From NCBI GenBank assembly GCA_037382365.1, contig JARRPZ010000011.1, positions 17,475 through 81,474 on the forward strand: a DNA stretch of 64,000 bases, given 5' to 3'. Below the pieces are notes generated by a model. It was not told the DNA's origin, did no database searches, and saw only the letters and a program-made list of their open reading frames with translations. The stretch's first letter is position 1, and each line of letters opens with the position of its first letter. Shown one piece after another: positions 1-8,425 of this stretch. This DNA is from Lentisalinibacter sp037382365. Its GTDB lineage: Bacteria > Pseudomonadota > Gammaproteobacteria > Steroidobacterales > Woeseiaceae. The translations under genes were made by a program, and so were the position numbers.

Positions 1-52
1 CGCACGCGCCCGCTGGTCGCTGGAGGACCTCCCGGCAGTGGCGGCCGGGTGA
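1..52 (+). CDS. tsaD: 3' end of a gene, probably tsaD (tRNA threonylcarbamoyladenosine transferase)
   Basis: Only the last 16 codons are inside the window, reading ARARWSLEDLPAVAAG before TGA at 50-52. The Arg-x-Arg-Trp-x-Leu-x-x-Leu ending resembles the C-terminus of TsaD, the catalytic subunit of the tRNA t6A37 threonylcarbamoyl transferase. TsaD also sits directly upstream of folB in several gammaproteobacteria. The identification rests on these few residues and on position, so it is tentative. The stop lies 11 bp before the folB start, which suggests co-transcription. Confidence 0.45.
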   Translation, partial: ARARWSLEDLPAVAAG

Positions 53-63
53 AGGAGCGGCCC

Positions 64-423
64 ATGGACATCATCTTCCTGCGCGACCTCCGCATCGAGA
101 CCGTCGTCGGCATCTGGGACTGGGAGCGACGCATCCGCCAGACGGTGAGCATCGACCTGGAGATGGCCACCGATATCGCACGGGCCGCGGCCACCGACAG
201 CATCGAGGACACGCTCAACTACAAGAAGGTGGCCAAGCGGTTGCAGGCTTTCGTGGGCGCTTCGGATTTCCAGCTCGTGGAGACGATGGCCGAGCGTATC
301 GCCGAGATCGTGCTCGGCGAATTCGACGTGCCCTGGGTCCGCGTGACGGTCAACAAACCGGGCGCGATCCGGGGCTCGCGGGATGTGGGCGTGTGCATCG
401 AACGAGGCGTCAGACCGGACTGA
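64..423 (+). CDS. folB: Dihydroneopterin aldolase FolB
   Basis: 119 residues, the usual family length. FolB converts 7,8-dihydroneopterin to 6-hydroxymethyl-7,8-dihydropterin plus glycolaldehyde in folate synthesis, in the cytoplasm. The N-terminal MDIIFLRDLRIETVVGI followed by WER, the central DTLNYK block and the C-terminal VxVxKPGAIRG are family hallmarks. The ATG at 64 is chosen because it gives the canonical N-terminus and has the purine-rich GAAGGAG about 8 bases upstream; an in-frame GTG at 49 would add five atypical residues. folK begins one base after the stop, so the two consecutive folate enzymes are almost certainly translationally coupled. Confidence 0.95.
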   Translation: MDIIFLRDLRIETVVGIWDWERRIRQTVSIDLEMATDIARAAATDSIEDTLNYKKVAKRLQAFVGASDFQLVETMAERIAEIVLGEFDVPWVRVTVNKPGAIRGSRDVGVCIERGVRPD

Positions 424-424
424 C

Positions 425-913
425 GTGGCGAAGGTGTACGTCAGTGCCGGCAGCAACGTGCGGCCGCGGGAGAATCTGCGTCTCGCCTGCCGCGAGCTGC
501 GGAAACGCTTCGGCGATGTGGAATTGTCCTCCGTCTACCGCAATCCGCCGGTGGGTTTTGCCGGCGACGACTTCCTGAATCTCGTGGCCACGTTCGACAC
601 CGACCTGCCGCCCACCGAGGTCGCTGCAGAACTGGAGGAAATCCACTCGCTCGCCGGCCGCGACCGCAGCGGGGAACGATTCGCGCCGAGGACGCTCGAC
701 CTCGACCTGCTCCTCTACGATGATCTCGTGCGGGACGAACGGGGTCTCAGGCTGCCACGGGAGGACGTCGTCAAGTACGACTTCGTGCTGGCGCCTCTCG
801 TCGAGCTGGCACCGGAGCTTCGACATCCGGTCGACGGGCGGCGCCTCCGGGACATCTGGGATGATTTCGACGGGCCGGACCGCGGGCTGACGATCGAGGA
901 CCTCGAGCCATGA
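425..913 (+). CDS. folK: 2-amino-4-hydroxy-6-hydroxymethyldihydropteridine diphosphokinase FolK
   Basis: 162 residues. HPPK transfers pyrophosphate from ATP to 6-hydroxymethyl-dihydropterin, the step after FolB. Diagnostic features are the N-terminal VYVSAGSN loop, the APRTLDLDLLLYDD signature near residues 87-100 (Asp pair that binds magnesium) and the downstream FVLAPLVELAP block. GTG at 425 is preferred because the protein then starts directly at the first beta strand; the frame is open upstream only through folB. Gene order tsaD-folB-folK looks like one transcript. About 100 bp without an evident gene separates it from the next CDS. Confidence 0.95.
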   Translation: MAKVYVSAGSNVRPRENLRLACRELRKRFGDVELSSVYRNPPVGFAGDDFLNLVATFDTDLPPTEVAAELEEIHSLAGRDRSGERFAPRTLDLDLLLYDDLVRDERGLRLPREDVVKYDFVLAPLVELAPELRHPVDGRRLRDIWDDFDGPDRGLTIEDLEP

Positions 914-1010
914 CGAAGCGTGGCCTGCGTCCTGGCCTGACAGCGCCGCAGGGGATAGATTCGTCGGCAGAGTGGTCCCAGATAACGGATTCGCGCGACG
1001 GACGAGGAAT

Positions 1011-2363
1011 ATGACGAGAACGGCGGCACTCCTGTTCATCATACTGCTGGGCGCCGCCTGCGGCGGCGGCGGCAGCGGCGGCAGCGGTGGAGGCACCGTG
1101 ACGGTTCCGGGCGGCGGTGCCACGGACTGCAGCGTGACCGCGCAGAAGCAGTTCGTGCTGGATAGGATGCGGGACGTCTATTTCTGGCTGGAGGATCTGC
1201 CGGAAACCGTCGACATCGCCGAGTACGAGACGCCCGAGGACCTGCTGGCATTCCTGACCGCCGGGCAGCCACTGGACCGGTTCAGCTACATCGATACGGC
1301 ATCGGCGGATGAGGTCTTCTACGGCGAGGGCCAGTACGAGGGATTCGGCTTCAGCAACCGCTTCCTCGACACCGACGGCGACGGGCGGACCGATGCGATC
1401 CGGTTCGTCCGCGTGTTTACCGGCAGTCCGGCGGAACGGGCGGGATTCGCTCGCGGCCAATACCTGCGCGAGGTGGATGGGCGGACCATCCGGGAGATCG
1501 AGGAAGCCGGCGAGCTGGGTGAGCTGTTCACCCCGGACACGGTCCGCTTCCGCATCGAGCGGCTGGACGGCTCCGAGTTCGAAACCGTCGTCACCAAGGA
1601 GATCGTCACCATCGATCCGGTGCCGCAGTGGCGCGTGCTGGAGACGGCGGGCGGTCCGGTGGGTTATCTGGAGTTCGCCCAGTTCATCACCACGGCGGAG
1701 GGACCCGACGGCCCCCTGGCCGAGGCCTTTACGGAGTTCAGTCGACGCAACGTCAACGACATCGTGCTGGACCTGCGCTACAACAGCGGCGGACTCGTGT
1801 ACATCGCCGAGCTCCTGGGCGACTACCTCGGCGGTTCAATCGCCGACACGGAGGTCTTCTCCCGGACGCTCTACAATTCTCGGAACACGGATCGGAATCG
1901 TACCGAGCGCTTCGAGCGCCTGGCCGCGTCACCCAGTCTGTCCAGGCTCATCGTCATCGCGAGCGAGGGCACCATCTCGGCCAGCGAACTCGTGATCAAC
2001 AGCATGTTCCCCTGGGCCGATGTGTTCATCGTGGGGGAGCGCACCTTCGGCAAGCCGGTGGGGCAGACCGGAGAAGTGCTCCAGGACTGCGATTTCATAC
2101 TGCGGCCGGTTGCTTTCGAGACGTTGAATTCCCTGGACGAGGGCCGTTATTTCCAGGGATTGCCGGTCGATTGTCCGGCGCCGGACGATCTGGATTACGC
2201 CGTGGGCGCCGACGACGATCCGTCACTGACGACGGCACTGGGCCTGCTCGAGACCGGTGCGTGCCCGGCCGCTACGGGTCGCCAGAAACCCGCCGCCACG
2301 GAACGGGTCATCCGGCCCATGGATCGGGCCGCACCCTATCGGAGTCTGAACGGCGTGCTGTGA
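1011..2363 (+). CDS. S41 family (C-terminal processing type) peptidase, predicted lipoprotein
   Basis: 450 residues. The N-terminus is a lipoprotein signal (hydrophobic run, then LGAAC with Cys17 as the lipidated residue) followed by a Gly/Ser-rich tether at about 18-37. A PDZ-like segment (GSPAERAGF, about 138-146) precedes the tail-specific protease core. The motif TISASE places the likely nucleophile at Ser323, and FGKPVGQ places the general-base Lys at 348. The 25-residue spacing equals that of Prc and D1 protease. It should sit on the periplasmic face of a membrane and degrade proteins with exposed C-termini. The substrate is unknown. The ATG at 1011 is chosen because it gives the signal peptide. 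Confidence 0.85.
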   Translation: MTRTAALLFIILLGAACGGGGSGGSGGGTVTVPGGGATDCSVTAQKQFVLDRMRDVYFWLEDLPETVDIAEYETPEDLLAFLTAGQPLDRFSYIDTASADEVFYGEGQYEGFGFSNRFLDTDGDGRTDAIRFVRVFTGSPAERAGFARGQYLREVDGRTIREIEEAGELGELFTPDTVRFRIERLDGSEFETVVTKEIVTIDPVPQWRVLETAGGPVGYLEFAQFITTAEGPDGPLAEAFTEFSRRNVNDIVLDLRYNSGGLVYIAELLGDYLGGSIADTEVFSRTLYNSRNTDRNRTERFERLAASPSLSRLIVIASEGTISASELVINSMFPWADVFIVGERTFGKPVGQTGEVLQDCDFILRPVAFETLNSLDEGRYFQGLPVDCPAPDDLDYAVGADDDPSLTTALGLLETGACPAATGRQKPAATERVIRPMDRAAPYRSLNGVL

Positions 2364-2369
2364 GCCGGC

Positions 2370-3125
2370 CTACCAGCCGAGGCTCCGTCCTCCATCGACG
2401 GCGATGATCTGACCGGTGACGTAGGTCCCATCCCGCACCAGATAGAGTACACAGCCGGCGATATCCGCCGGCGAGCCCGTGCGCTTCAGGGCCGTCTGCC
2501 CGACGATGTTGTCCTTGGCGGCCTCGGTCAGGTCGTCGTCCTCCGGCCACAGGATGGCGCCCGGTGAGACGCCGTTCACGCGGATGTCCGGGCCGAGGTC
2601 CTTGGCCAGAGAGCGCGTGAGCATCGCCAGCCCTGCCTTCGCGGGTCCGTAGACGGGATGATCGCGCAGCGGCCGGCGCGCATGGATGTCCACCAGGTTG
2701 ATGATCACGCCGCCCGTCCGCCGCAGGTGCGGGGCGGCCGCCTGGGACAGGAACAGCGGTGCCTTCAGGTTGGTACCGACCAGGTCGTCCCACTGCGCGA
2801 GCGAGATCTCGCCGATCGGTGTCGGGTAGAAGGTGGAGGCGTTGTTCACGAGCACGTCGAGGCGACCGGTGTGGCGGGTGACCCGTTCGACGAGGCCGTC
2901 CCGGGCGTCATCGTCCAGCAGGTCGGCGTCGAAGGCGGCGGCGGAGCCGGGGCGGCCATCGTTCAGTTCGTCGACGAGTGCTTCGGCCGGCCCCGCGGAA
3001 CTGCGATAATGCACGGCGATATTCGCTCCGGCCGCATGCAGTGTGCGCGCGATCTGCGCTCCGATTCTCTTCGCGCCGCCGGTAATCAGTACCCATCGGG
3101 AATCGAGAGTGCCTTGTCCGCCCAT
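2370..3125 (-). CDS. Pteridine reductase (short-chain dehydrogenase family, FolM/PTR1-like)
   Basis: 251 residues with a Rossmann nucleotide-binding start (VLITGGAKRIG, about 12-22), NNAS at about 94-97 and YxxxK with Tyr159 and Lys163. The position normally occupied by the catalytic Ser of this family is Asp146, exactly 13 residues before the Tyr. That spacing and Asp are the signature of PTR1-type pteridine reductases, which reduce dihydro- or biopterins with NADPH. Proximity to folB/folK supports a pterin role. The ATG at 3125 has GGAAGG upstream; ATG 3158 and TTG 3170 are in-frame alternatives that would add 11 or 15 residues. It converges with the S41 gene, 6 bp apart. Confidence 0.85.
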   Translation of the reverse strand: MGGQGTLDSRWVLITGGAKRIGAQIARTLHAAGANIAVHYRSSAGPAEALVDELNDGRPGSAAAFDADLLDDDARDGLVERVTRHTGRLDVLVNNASTFYPTPIGEISLAQWDDLVGTNLKAPLFLSQAAAPHLRRTGGVIINLVDIHARRPLRDHPVYGPAKAGLAMLTRSLAKDLGPDIRVNGVSPGAILWPEDDDLTEAAKDNIVGQTALKRTGSPADIAGCVLYLVRDGTYVTGQIIAVDGGRSLGW

Positions 3126-3193
3126 CGTGCCTGCCTTCCGCCGCTCCGTCGCCGTCATCCGGCCGGGCAAGTGATACGGATTCGGCTGCCCTG

Positions 3194-4393
3194 ATGCAAG
3201 TCCGTCACGACAACGGCGACGGCCTGCCGACCCCCGAACCGGCGGCGCTCGAGCATTCGCGGCGCCTCGTCGACCGGTTGCGCAGACACATCCGCGCGTG
3301 CGGCGGGGTCGTGTCCTTCGCCGAATACATGCGGTTCGTGCTCTACGAGCCCGGTTTCGGCTATTACTCCGGGGGAGCCCGGAAGTTCGGTGCCGACGGG
3401 GACTTCGTCACGGCGCCGGAAGTGAGTCCGTTGTTCTCGCGGGTGCTGGCGCGCCAGGTGACGGAGATGCTGGACGCCCTGGGCGGCGGAACCGTGCTGG
3501 AACTGGGCGCAGGCAGTGGCCGCATGGCCGCCGACCTGCTCGGTGCGATGGCAGCGGCGGATGCCTTGCCCGAACGCTATCTCATCCTGGAGGTCAGCGG
3601 CGATCTGCAGGCGCGTCAGCGGGATCTTCTCGCCGAACGCGATCCCGCCCTGCTGGGCAGGGTGCACTGGCTGGACGAACTGCCGTGCGAGCCGTTGCGG
3701 GGTGTGATCCTGGCGAACGAAGTCGTGGACGCTCTGCCGGTGGAGCGATTCCGCCGGGAGGCGGACGGCGCGAGCCAGGCCGTGGTGACGGCAGCCGGCG
3801 ACTCGGAGGCGCTTGCGATCGGCTGGCGGCCGGCACCGGCATCCCTGATCCGGGCCGTCACCGACATCGAGGGTCGGCTCGGCCGGCGGCTCGCGCCCGG
3901 TTACGTCTCCGAGATCTCGCTCGGCCTGGAGGGCTGGTTTCGCGACGTGGCGGCGGCACTGGGCGCCGGCTTCGTGCTGTTGTCCGATTACGGATTCGGT
4001 GAGCGCGAGTATTACGCCGCCGAGCGGGACATGGGCACTTTCCGATGTCACTACAGGCATCGGGCACACGAGGATGCGCTGCTCTGGCCCGGTCTCCAGG
4101 ATCTGACGGCGTGGGTGGATTTCTCCGCGCTGGCACGTGCCGGGGCCGCCGCCGGGCTCGACGTCGCCGGATATACGACCCAGGCCCACTTCCTGATCGC
4201 CGCCGGCCTGGAGGCGGAACTGGCGGGGCTGGAACGCCTGGCAGAGCGTGAACGACTGGCGTTGTCTGCCGCCGTGAAAACGCTTACGCTCCCCGGCGAG
4301 ATGGGCGAGGCATTCCGATTCATGGTCCTGAAGCGCGGATGCGATCTGCGGCCGCAGGGCTTCACCCTCGGCGATCTCCGGCACGCGCTGTGA
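3194..4393 (+). CDS. SAM-dependent methyltransferase, MidA/NDUFAF7 (DUF185) family
   Basis: 399 residues. The conserved N-terminal block GYYSGG-x-x-KFGADGDFVTAPE (about 56-77) is typical of the MidA/NDUFAF7 family. It is followed by a class I methyltransferase glycine motif, LELGAGSGRMA, near 102-112. The mitochondrial member dimethylates an arginine of complex I subunit NDUFS2; the bacterial target is not established. It diverges from the pteridine reductase, with about 70 bp between the starts. uppP follows after 10 bp, so both may share a transcript. Confidence 0.85.
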   Translation: MQVRHDNGDGLPTPEPAALEHSRRLVDRLRRHIRACGGVVSFAEYMRFVLYEPGFGYYSGGARKFGADGDFVTAPEVSPLFSRVLARQVTEMLDALGGGTVLELGAGSGRMAADLLGAMAAADALPERYLILEVSGDLQARQRDLLAERDPALLGRVHWLDELPCEPLRGVILANEVVDALPVERFRREADGASQAVVTAAGDSEALAIGWRPAPASLIRAVTDIEGRLGRRLAPGYVSEISLGLEGWFRDVAAALGAGFVLLSDYGFGEREYYAAERDMGTFRCHYRHRAHEDALLWPGLQDLTAWVDFSALARAGAAAGLDVAGYTTQAHFLIAAGLEAELAGLERLAERERLALSAAVKTLTLPGEMGEAFRFMVLKRGCDLRPQGFTLGDLRHAL

Positions 4394-4403
4394 GCCCGAT
4401 TTC

Positions 4404-5201
4404 GTGAGCTGGTGGCAATCGGTCGCGCTGGCCCTCCTGCAGGGCCTGACCGAATTCCTGCCCATCTCCAGCTCCGGGCACCTGGTGCTCCTGCCCGTGT
4501 TCGCGGGCTGGCAGGACCAGGGGCTGGCGTTCGACGTGGCCGTGCACTTCGGCACGCTCGCCGCCGTCCTGATCTATTTCCGCGACGATATCCTCGCCAT
4601 GGCGGCCGGCTGGTTTCGCCAGCTCGCGGGTCGCGGCGCTTCGGCCGAATCCCGGCTGGCATGGGCGGTCATCGTCGGCACGCTGCCGCTCGGTCTGGTC
4701 GGCTTCCTCGGCCACGACTGGATCGAGGGTAATCTGCGCTCCGCCCTCGTGATCGCCGGCACCACCGGCGGCTTCGGCATCCTGCTGTGGCTGGCCGATC
4801 GCTACGGTGCTCACCGGCGCGACGAAGACTCGCTCCGTCCTGCGGACGCACTCCTGATCGGATGCGCCCAGGTCCTGGCTCTGATACCCGGTACCTCGCG
4901 CTCGGGTATCACCATGACCGCGGCGATGGCGCTCGGGCTCACCCGCAGCGCGGCGGCCAGATTCTCGTTCCTGCTTTCCATTCCGGCCATCCTCGCCGCG
5001 ACCGGCCTGGAGACCTGGAATCTCAGCCGCACGGCCGAGAGTGTGGACTGGGGCATGCTCGCCGGCGCGATGCTGGTCTCGGCGGTGACCGCGTGGCTCG
5101 CAATCCGGTTGTTCCTCACCTTCATCGAGCGGATGGGGATGTGGCCGTTCGCCCTCTACCGGGTCGTGCTCTCGCTCGTGATCCTCTGGTTCGTCATCTG
5201 A
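4404..5201 (+). CDS. uppP: Undecaprenyl-diphosphate phosphatase UppP (BacA)
   Basis: 265 residues, the family's usual size, almost entirely hydrophobic with about eight membrane segments. The N-terminal QGLTEFLPISSSGHL motif (about 13-27) holds the catalytic Glu and Ser-rich loop. The second half-repeat signature is PGTSRSGITM. The enzyme dephosphorylates undecaprenyl pyrophosphate on the periplasmic side so that the lipid carrier can be reused for peptidoglycan, and excess activity gives bacitracin resistance. The GTG at 4404 places the first residue just before the first helix. Confidence 0.95.
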   Translation: MSWWQSVALALLQGLTEFLPISSSGHLVLLPVFAGWQDQGLAFDVAVHFGTLAAVLIYFRDDILAMAAGWFRQLAGRGASAESRLAWAVIVGTLPLGLVGFLGHDWIEGNLRSALVIAGTTGGFGILLWLADRYGAHRRDEDSLRPADALLIGCAQVLALIPGTSRSGITMTAAMALGLTRSAAARFSFLLSIPAILAATGLETWNLSRTAESVDWGMLAGAMLVSAVTAWLAIRLFLTFIERMGMWPFALYRVVLSLVILWFVI

Positions 5202-5205
5202 CGGA

Positions 5206-6435
5206 TCAGGTGGCCGTGCGCGCCAGTCCGCCCCTGAGTGCCGCGATTCGTGCCTCGCGGAGCGCCCGGCCGATCTCCGATCCGGTCAGCCCCTCCCGCT
5301 GCAGGCTGTCGGCGGACACGCGCCGGGTCAGCTCCAGTGCATGCCGCAGGTGGTCCGCCTGGGGATAGGGCCGGTCCTCGAGTCCGGTCCGGCCCCGGGC
5401 GTCGGCCTCGCAGGCCAGCAGGAACTCCTCGAAGCGTTCCGGCCGGCGGAAGGCGTCCGCCGCTTCGAGCAGGCGCATGATCGTCGTCGGCCGCAGTTCG
5501 AGTGCGCGGTGGCAGTGGCCGTGGTACTCGGCGACCAGGACGCCGAGTTCCCGACATGCTTTCGGCACGGGCAGCCGATCGCAGAGGCGCAGCAGGAGCC
5601 GGACGCTGCGTCGCTCGTGGCCCCGGTGACTCGGCCACTCCGATTCAGGGGTCTCCCCCTTGCCCAGGTCGTGGGTCAGCGCCGCGAATCGCACCGTGAG
5701 CGCCGGTGACAGATACGCTGCCTGCTCGAGCACCATCAGGGTGTGTACGCCGGTATCGATCTCGGGATGCCATTCCGGCGGCTGCGGCACGCCGAACAGC
5801 GCGTCCACCTCCGGATAGAGCACGGCCAGCGCGCCGCAGACGTGGAGAATCCGGAAGAAGGTCTCCGGCTGCGGTCCCGCGAGCGCCCGGGCGGTCTCCT
5901 GCCATACGCGTTCGGGCTGCAGATAGGCGAGTTCGCCCGATGTGGACAATTCGGTCATCAGTGCGAGCGTGTCGCCGGCGAGTCGGAAGCCGAGCCCGCC
6001 GAAACGGGCTGCAAAGCGGGCGGCTCTCAGGACCCGCAGCGGATCCTCGGCGAACGCGGGAGACACGTGCCGGAGGACTCGGTCCTGCAGGTCTTCGCGC
6101 CCGCCATAGGGGTCGATGATCCGGCCGGCCGTGGTCTCGGCCATCGCATTCACGGTGAGATCCCGCCGCCGCAGGTCCTCTTCCAGCGTCACGGACGGGG
6201 AGGTATCGACATCGAATCCATGATAGCCGTGGCCGGACTTGCGTTCGCAGCGGGCGAGGGCGTACTCCTCGCCCGTCTCGGGGTGGAGGAATACCGGGAA
6301 GTCCTTTCCCACCTGCCGGTACCCGAGGCTGAGCATCTCCGCCGGTGTCGCGCCCACGACGACCCAGTCGCGCTCGGTTACCGGCAGCCCCAGCAGGCGG
6401 TCCCGAACCGCGCCCCCGACGAGGTAGACTTCCAT
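5206..6435 (-). CDS. cca: Multifunctional CCA-adding tRNA nucleotidyltransferase
   Basis: 409 residues. It adds or repairs the 3' CCA of tRNAs. The N-terminal class II polymerase head shows VGGAVRD (6-12) and the metal-binding acidic pair Glu21/Asp23 in VTERDWVVVG. The RRDLTVNA block and the RVLRAARFAARF segment follow. The C-terminal half contains an HD-type phosphohydrolase domain (LTHDLGKG, then HRGHE and YHGHCHRA), as in E. coli, so phosphatase and phosphodiesterase activities are likely. The gene is convergent with uppP, with 4 bp between stops. Its start is only about 26 bp from that of the divergent lipoprotein gene. Confidence 0.95.
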   Translation of the reverse strand: MEVYLVGGAVRDRLLGLPVTERDWVVVGATPAEMLSLGYRQVGKDFPVFLHPETGEEYALARCERKSGHGYHGFDVDTSPSVTLEEDLRRRDLTVNAMAETTAGRIIDPYGGREDLQDRVLRHVSPAFAEDPLRVLRAARFAARFGGLGFRLAGDTLALMTELSTSGELAYLQPERVWQETARALAGPQPETFFRILHVCGALAVLYPEVDALFGVPQPPEWHPEIDTGVHTLMVLEQAAYLSPALTVRFAALTHDLGKGETPESEWPSHRGHERRSVRLLLRLCDRLPVPKACRELGVLVAEYHGHCHRALELRPTTIMRLLEAADAFRRPERFEEFLLACEADARGRTGLEDRPYPQADHLRHALELTRRVSADSLQREGLTGSEIGRALREARIAALRGGLARTAT

Positions 6436-6461
6436 CGCCGCATTCTAACGTGAAGCCGTCG

Positions 6462-7469
6462 ATGGTCAGCAAACGCGCCAGACTCCCGGTGATCGCCCTG
6501 CTGCTGCTCTCCGTCAGCGGCCTTTCCGGATGCTATTACCTGCAGGCCGCGCGAGGCCAGCTGGAGATCGTCCGCAAGCGGGAGCCTATCACCGAGATTC
6601 TCGCCGACCCGGCCACGCCCCCTGATCTGAGGCGGCGCCTGGAACTCGTTCGTGACGCCAGGGAGTACGCCGCGGAGGCCCTCGCCCTCCCGGATAACGG
6701 CAGCTACCGGACTTATGCGGATCTCGGTCGCGAGTACGTCGTCTGGAGCGTGTTCGCGGCGAAGGAATTCTCGGTCGAACCCAGGCGCTGGTGCTTCCCC
6801 GTCGCGGGCTGCGTGGCCTACCGGGGCTATTTCGACCGTGCTGACGCCGAGGCGGAGGCGGCCGCACTCGCGGCCGACGGTTACGATACCTACGTGTCCG
6901 GCGTCGCCGCGTACTCGACCCTGGGCCGCCTCCGTGATCCCGTGCTCAACACGATGATGGGGTGGTCCGAACTGCGGCTCGTGCAGACACTGTTCCACGA
7001 ACTCGCCCATCAGCGCCTCTACGTCCCCGACGATACGGAATTCAACGAGTCGTTCGCGACGGTCGTCGGTCGCGAGGGCGTGCGGCGCTGGCTGCAGGCG
7101 CGGGAGGCCGGTCCCGCTCTCGACGAGCTGGCGCGCCGGACCGAGTGGCAGACGGCGTGGCGCGAGGCGGTCATGGCGCTCCGGGAGCGGCTCGCCGTCC
7201 TGTATGCGAGCGGGCTGTCGGCGCCGGACATGCGTCGCGAGAAACAAAGGTTGTTCGCCGAGCTGGCTGCCTCACCCGCGGCTCCCCCGAACCCGCCGTC
7301 GAACAACGCGGAACTGATTCCGGCGATCGCCTACCACGGACTGGTTCCCCAGCTGCTCGGCCTGCTGGACGCGTGCGGGGGCGCCTTGCCCTGCTTCTAC
7401 GAGCGCGCGGAGGCGCTGGCGACGATCCCGCCGGAAGAGCGCAGGCAACGCCTGGCCGATTATCTCTGA
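6462..7469 (+). CDS. Putative zinc aminopeptidase lipoprotein (PF10023-like)
   Basis: 335 residues. The signal peptide ends in a lipobox (LSGC, Cys24), so the protein should be membrane-anchored. The zinc-protease motif HELAH lies at 179-183 and is followed by a FNESFAT segment that would give the third ligand (Glu). These are the features of the predicted aminopeptidase family common in proteobacteria. Activity is inferred from the motif, and no substrate is known. The ATG at 6462 is chosen because the hydrophobic signal follows directly; a GTG at 6450 is possible. The 3' end overlaps the convergent reductase gene by 10 bp. Confidence 0.8.
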   Translation: MVSKRARLPVIALLLLSVSGLSGCYYLQAARGQLEIVRKREPITEILADPATPPDLRRRLELVRDAREYAAEALALPDNGSYRTYADLGREYVVWSVFAAKEFSVEPRRWCFPVAGCVAYRGYFDRADAEAEAAALAADGYDTYVSGVAAYSTLGRLRDPVLNTMMGWSELRLVQTLFHELAHQRLYVPDDTEFNESFATVVGREGVRRWLQAREAGPALDELARRTEWQTAWREAVMALRERLAVLYASGLSAPDMRREKQRLFAELAASPAAPPNPPSNNAELIPAIAYHGLVPQLLGLLDACGGALPCFYERAEALATIPPEERRQRLADYL

Positions 7470-8425
7470 GCCAGGCGTCCGGCTTCGCGCCGGTAGCGGG
7501 AATAGCGGGCATTTCGGCCCGCCTTGCCGACGTAGAGGGTCATGGCCGATTCCAGCGAGCGGGGCCGGATGCCGAAATGCGCGAAGCCGTCGCTGTCGCA
7601 CACGCTCGGTACGGTGAGCGACAGATAGTTGTCCCAGGACAGGGGCTTCCCCGGCACGTATTCGAAGATCCGCGCCTGCAGGCGGGACGCCCATTCGGGC
7701 AGGCCGATGATCCATCGGCGTATGTCCATGGTCTGGCAGATGAGATCGACGATTTCGCGCAGCGTATAGACCTTCGGTCCGCACAGTTCGAAACGTCGGG
7801 ACGCGGTCCCGGGGTCGTCCAGGGAGAGCGTGAAGACCTCGGCGACGTCGTCGACCGACACCGGGCCGAAGCGGGCGTCCGGCATGGCCAGAGGGAGGAA
7901 TGGCAGGAATCTCAGCAGTCCCGCGAAGCGGTTCACGAAGCCGTCGTCCGGGCCGAAGATGACCGACGGCTGGAATATGGTCCATGCGAGCTTGTCACCG
8001 CCGTCGCTCTCGATGATCGCCTCCGCCTCGCCCTTGGTCCGCAGATAGTGGCTGGGGCCGGCCGGGTTCGCCTTCAGCGCGCTCATCTGCAGGAGCCGGC
8101 CGACGCCCACCGCCCGGCAAGCCGCGACGACTTTGCGGGTGAGTTCGCGGTGCGCTTCGTTGAAACCCCGGCCGCTGTGTCCCGACTCGTTGAGTATGCC
8201 GACCAGGTTGATCACCGTGTCCTGGCCGCGGAACAGTCGCTCGAGTGCGTCCACGTCGTGGATGTCGGCAGCAACCACGGTGACGGTCGGCAGGACCTTC
8301 AGATGGCGCCCGTTCTCCACGTTTCGCGTCGGCACGACGACGCGATGCTGATCAGCGGCAAGCCGCTCCACGAGTTCGGTGCCGACGAACCCGGTACCGC
8401 CGAGCACGCAGATGCGGTGAGTCAT
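7460..8425 (-). CDS. NAD(P)-binding epimerase/reductase, complex I NDUFA9-like family
   Basis: 321 residues. An atypical short-chain dehydrogenase fold starts at the N-terminus with the glycine motif VLGGTGFVG (about 7-15). It is followed by an NLVGI segment and a YLRTKGEAE block in the place of YxxxK. This is the architecture of the NDUFA9-like family annotated as NAD-dependent epimerases or nucleoside-diphosphate-sugar epimerases. No reaction can be assigned from sequence. The ATG overlaps the stop of slt (ATGA at 8422-8425), so the two are translationally coupled; this pairing with slt recurs in related bacteria. Confidence 0.8.
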   Translation of the reverse strand: MTHRICVLGGTGFVGTELVERLAADQHRVVVPTRNVENGRHLKVLPTVTVVAADIHDVDALERLFRGQDTVINLVGILNESGHSGRGFNEAHRELTRKVVAACRAVGVGRLLQMSALKANPAGPSHYLRTKGEAEAIIESDGGDKLAWTIFQPSVIFGPDDGFVNRFAGLLRFLPFLPLAMPDARFGPVSVDDVAEVFTLSLDDPGTASRRFELCGPKVYTLREIVDLICQTMDIRRWIIGLPEWASRLQARIFEYVPGKPLSWDNYLSLTVPSVCDSDGFAHFGIRPRSLESAMTLYVGKAGRNARYSRYRREAGRLAQR

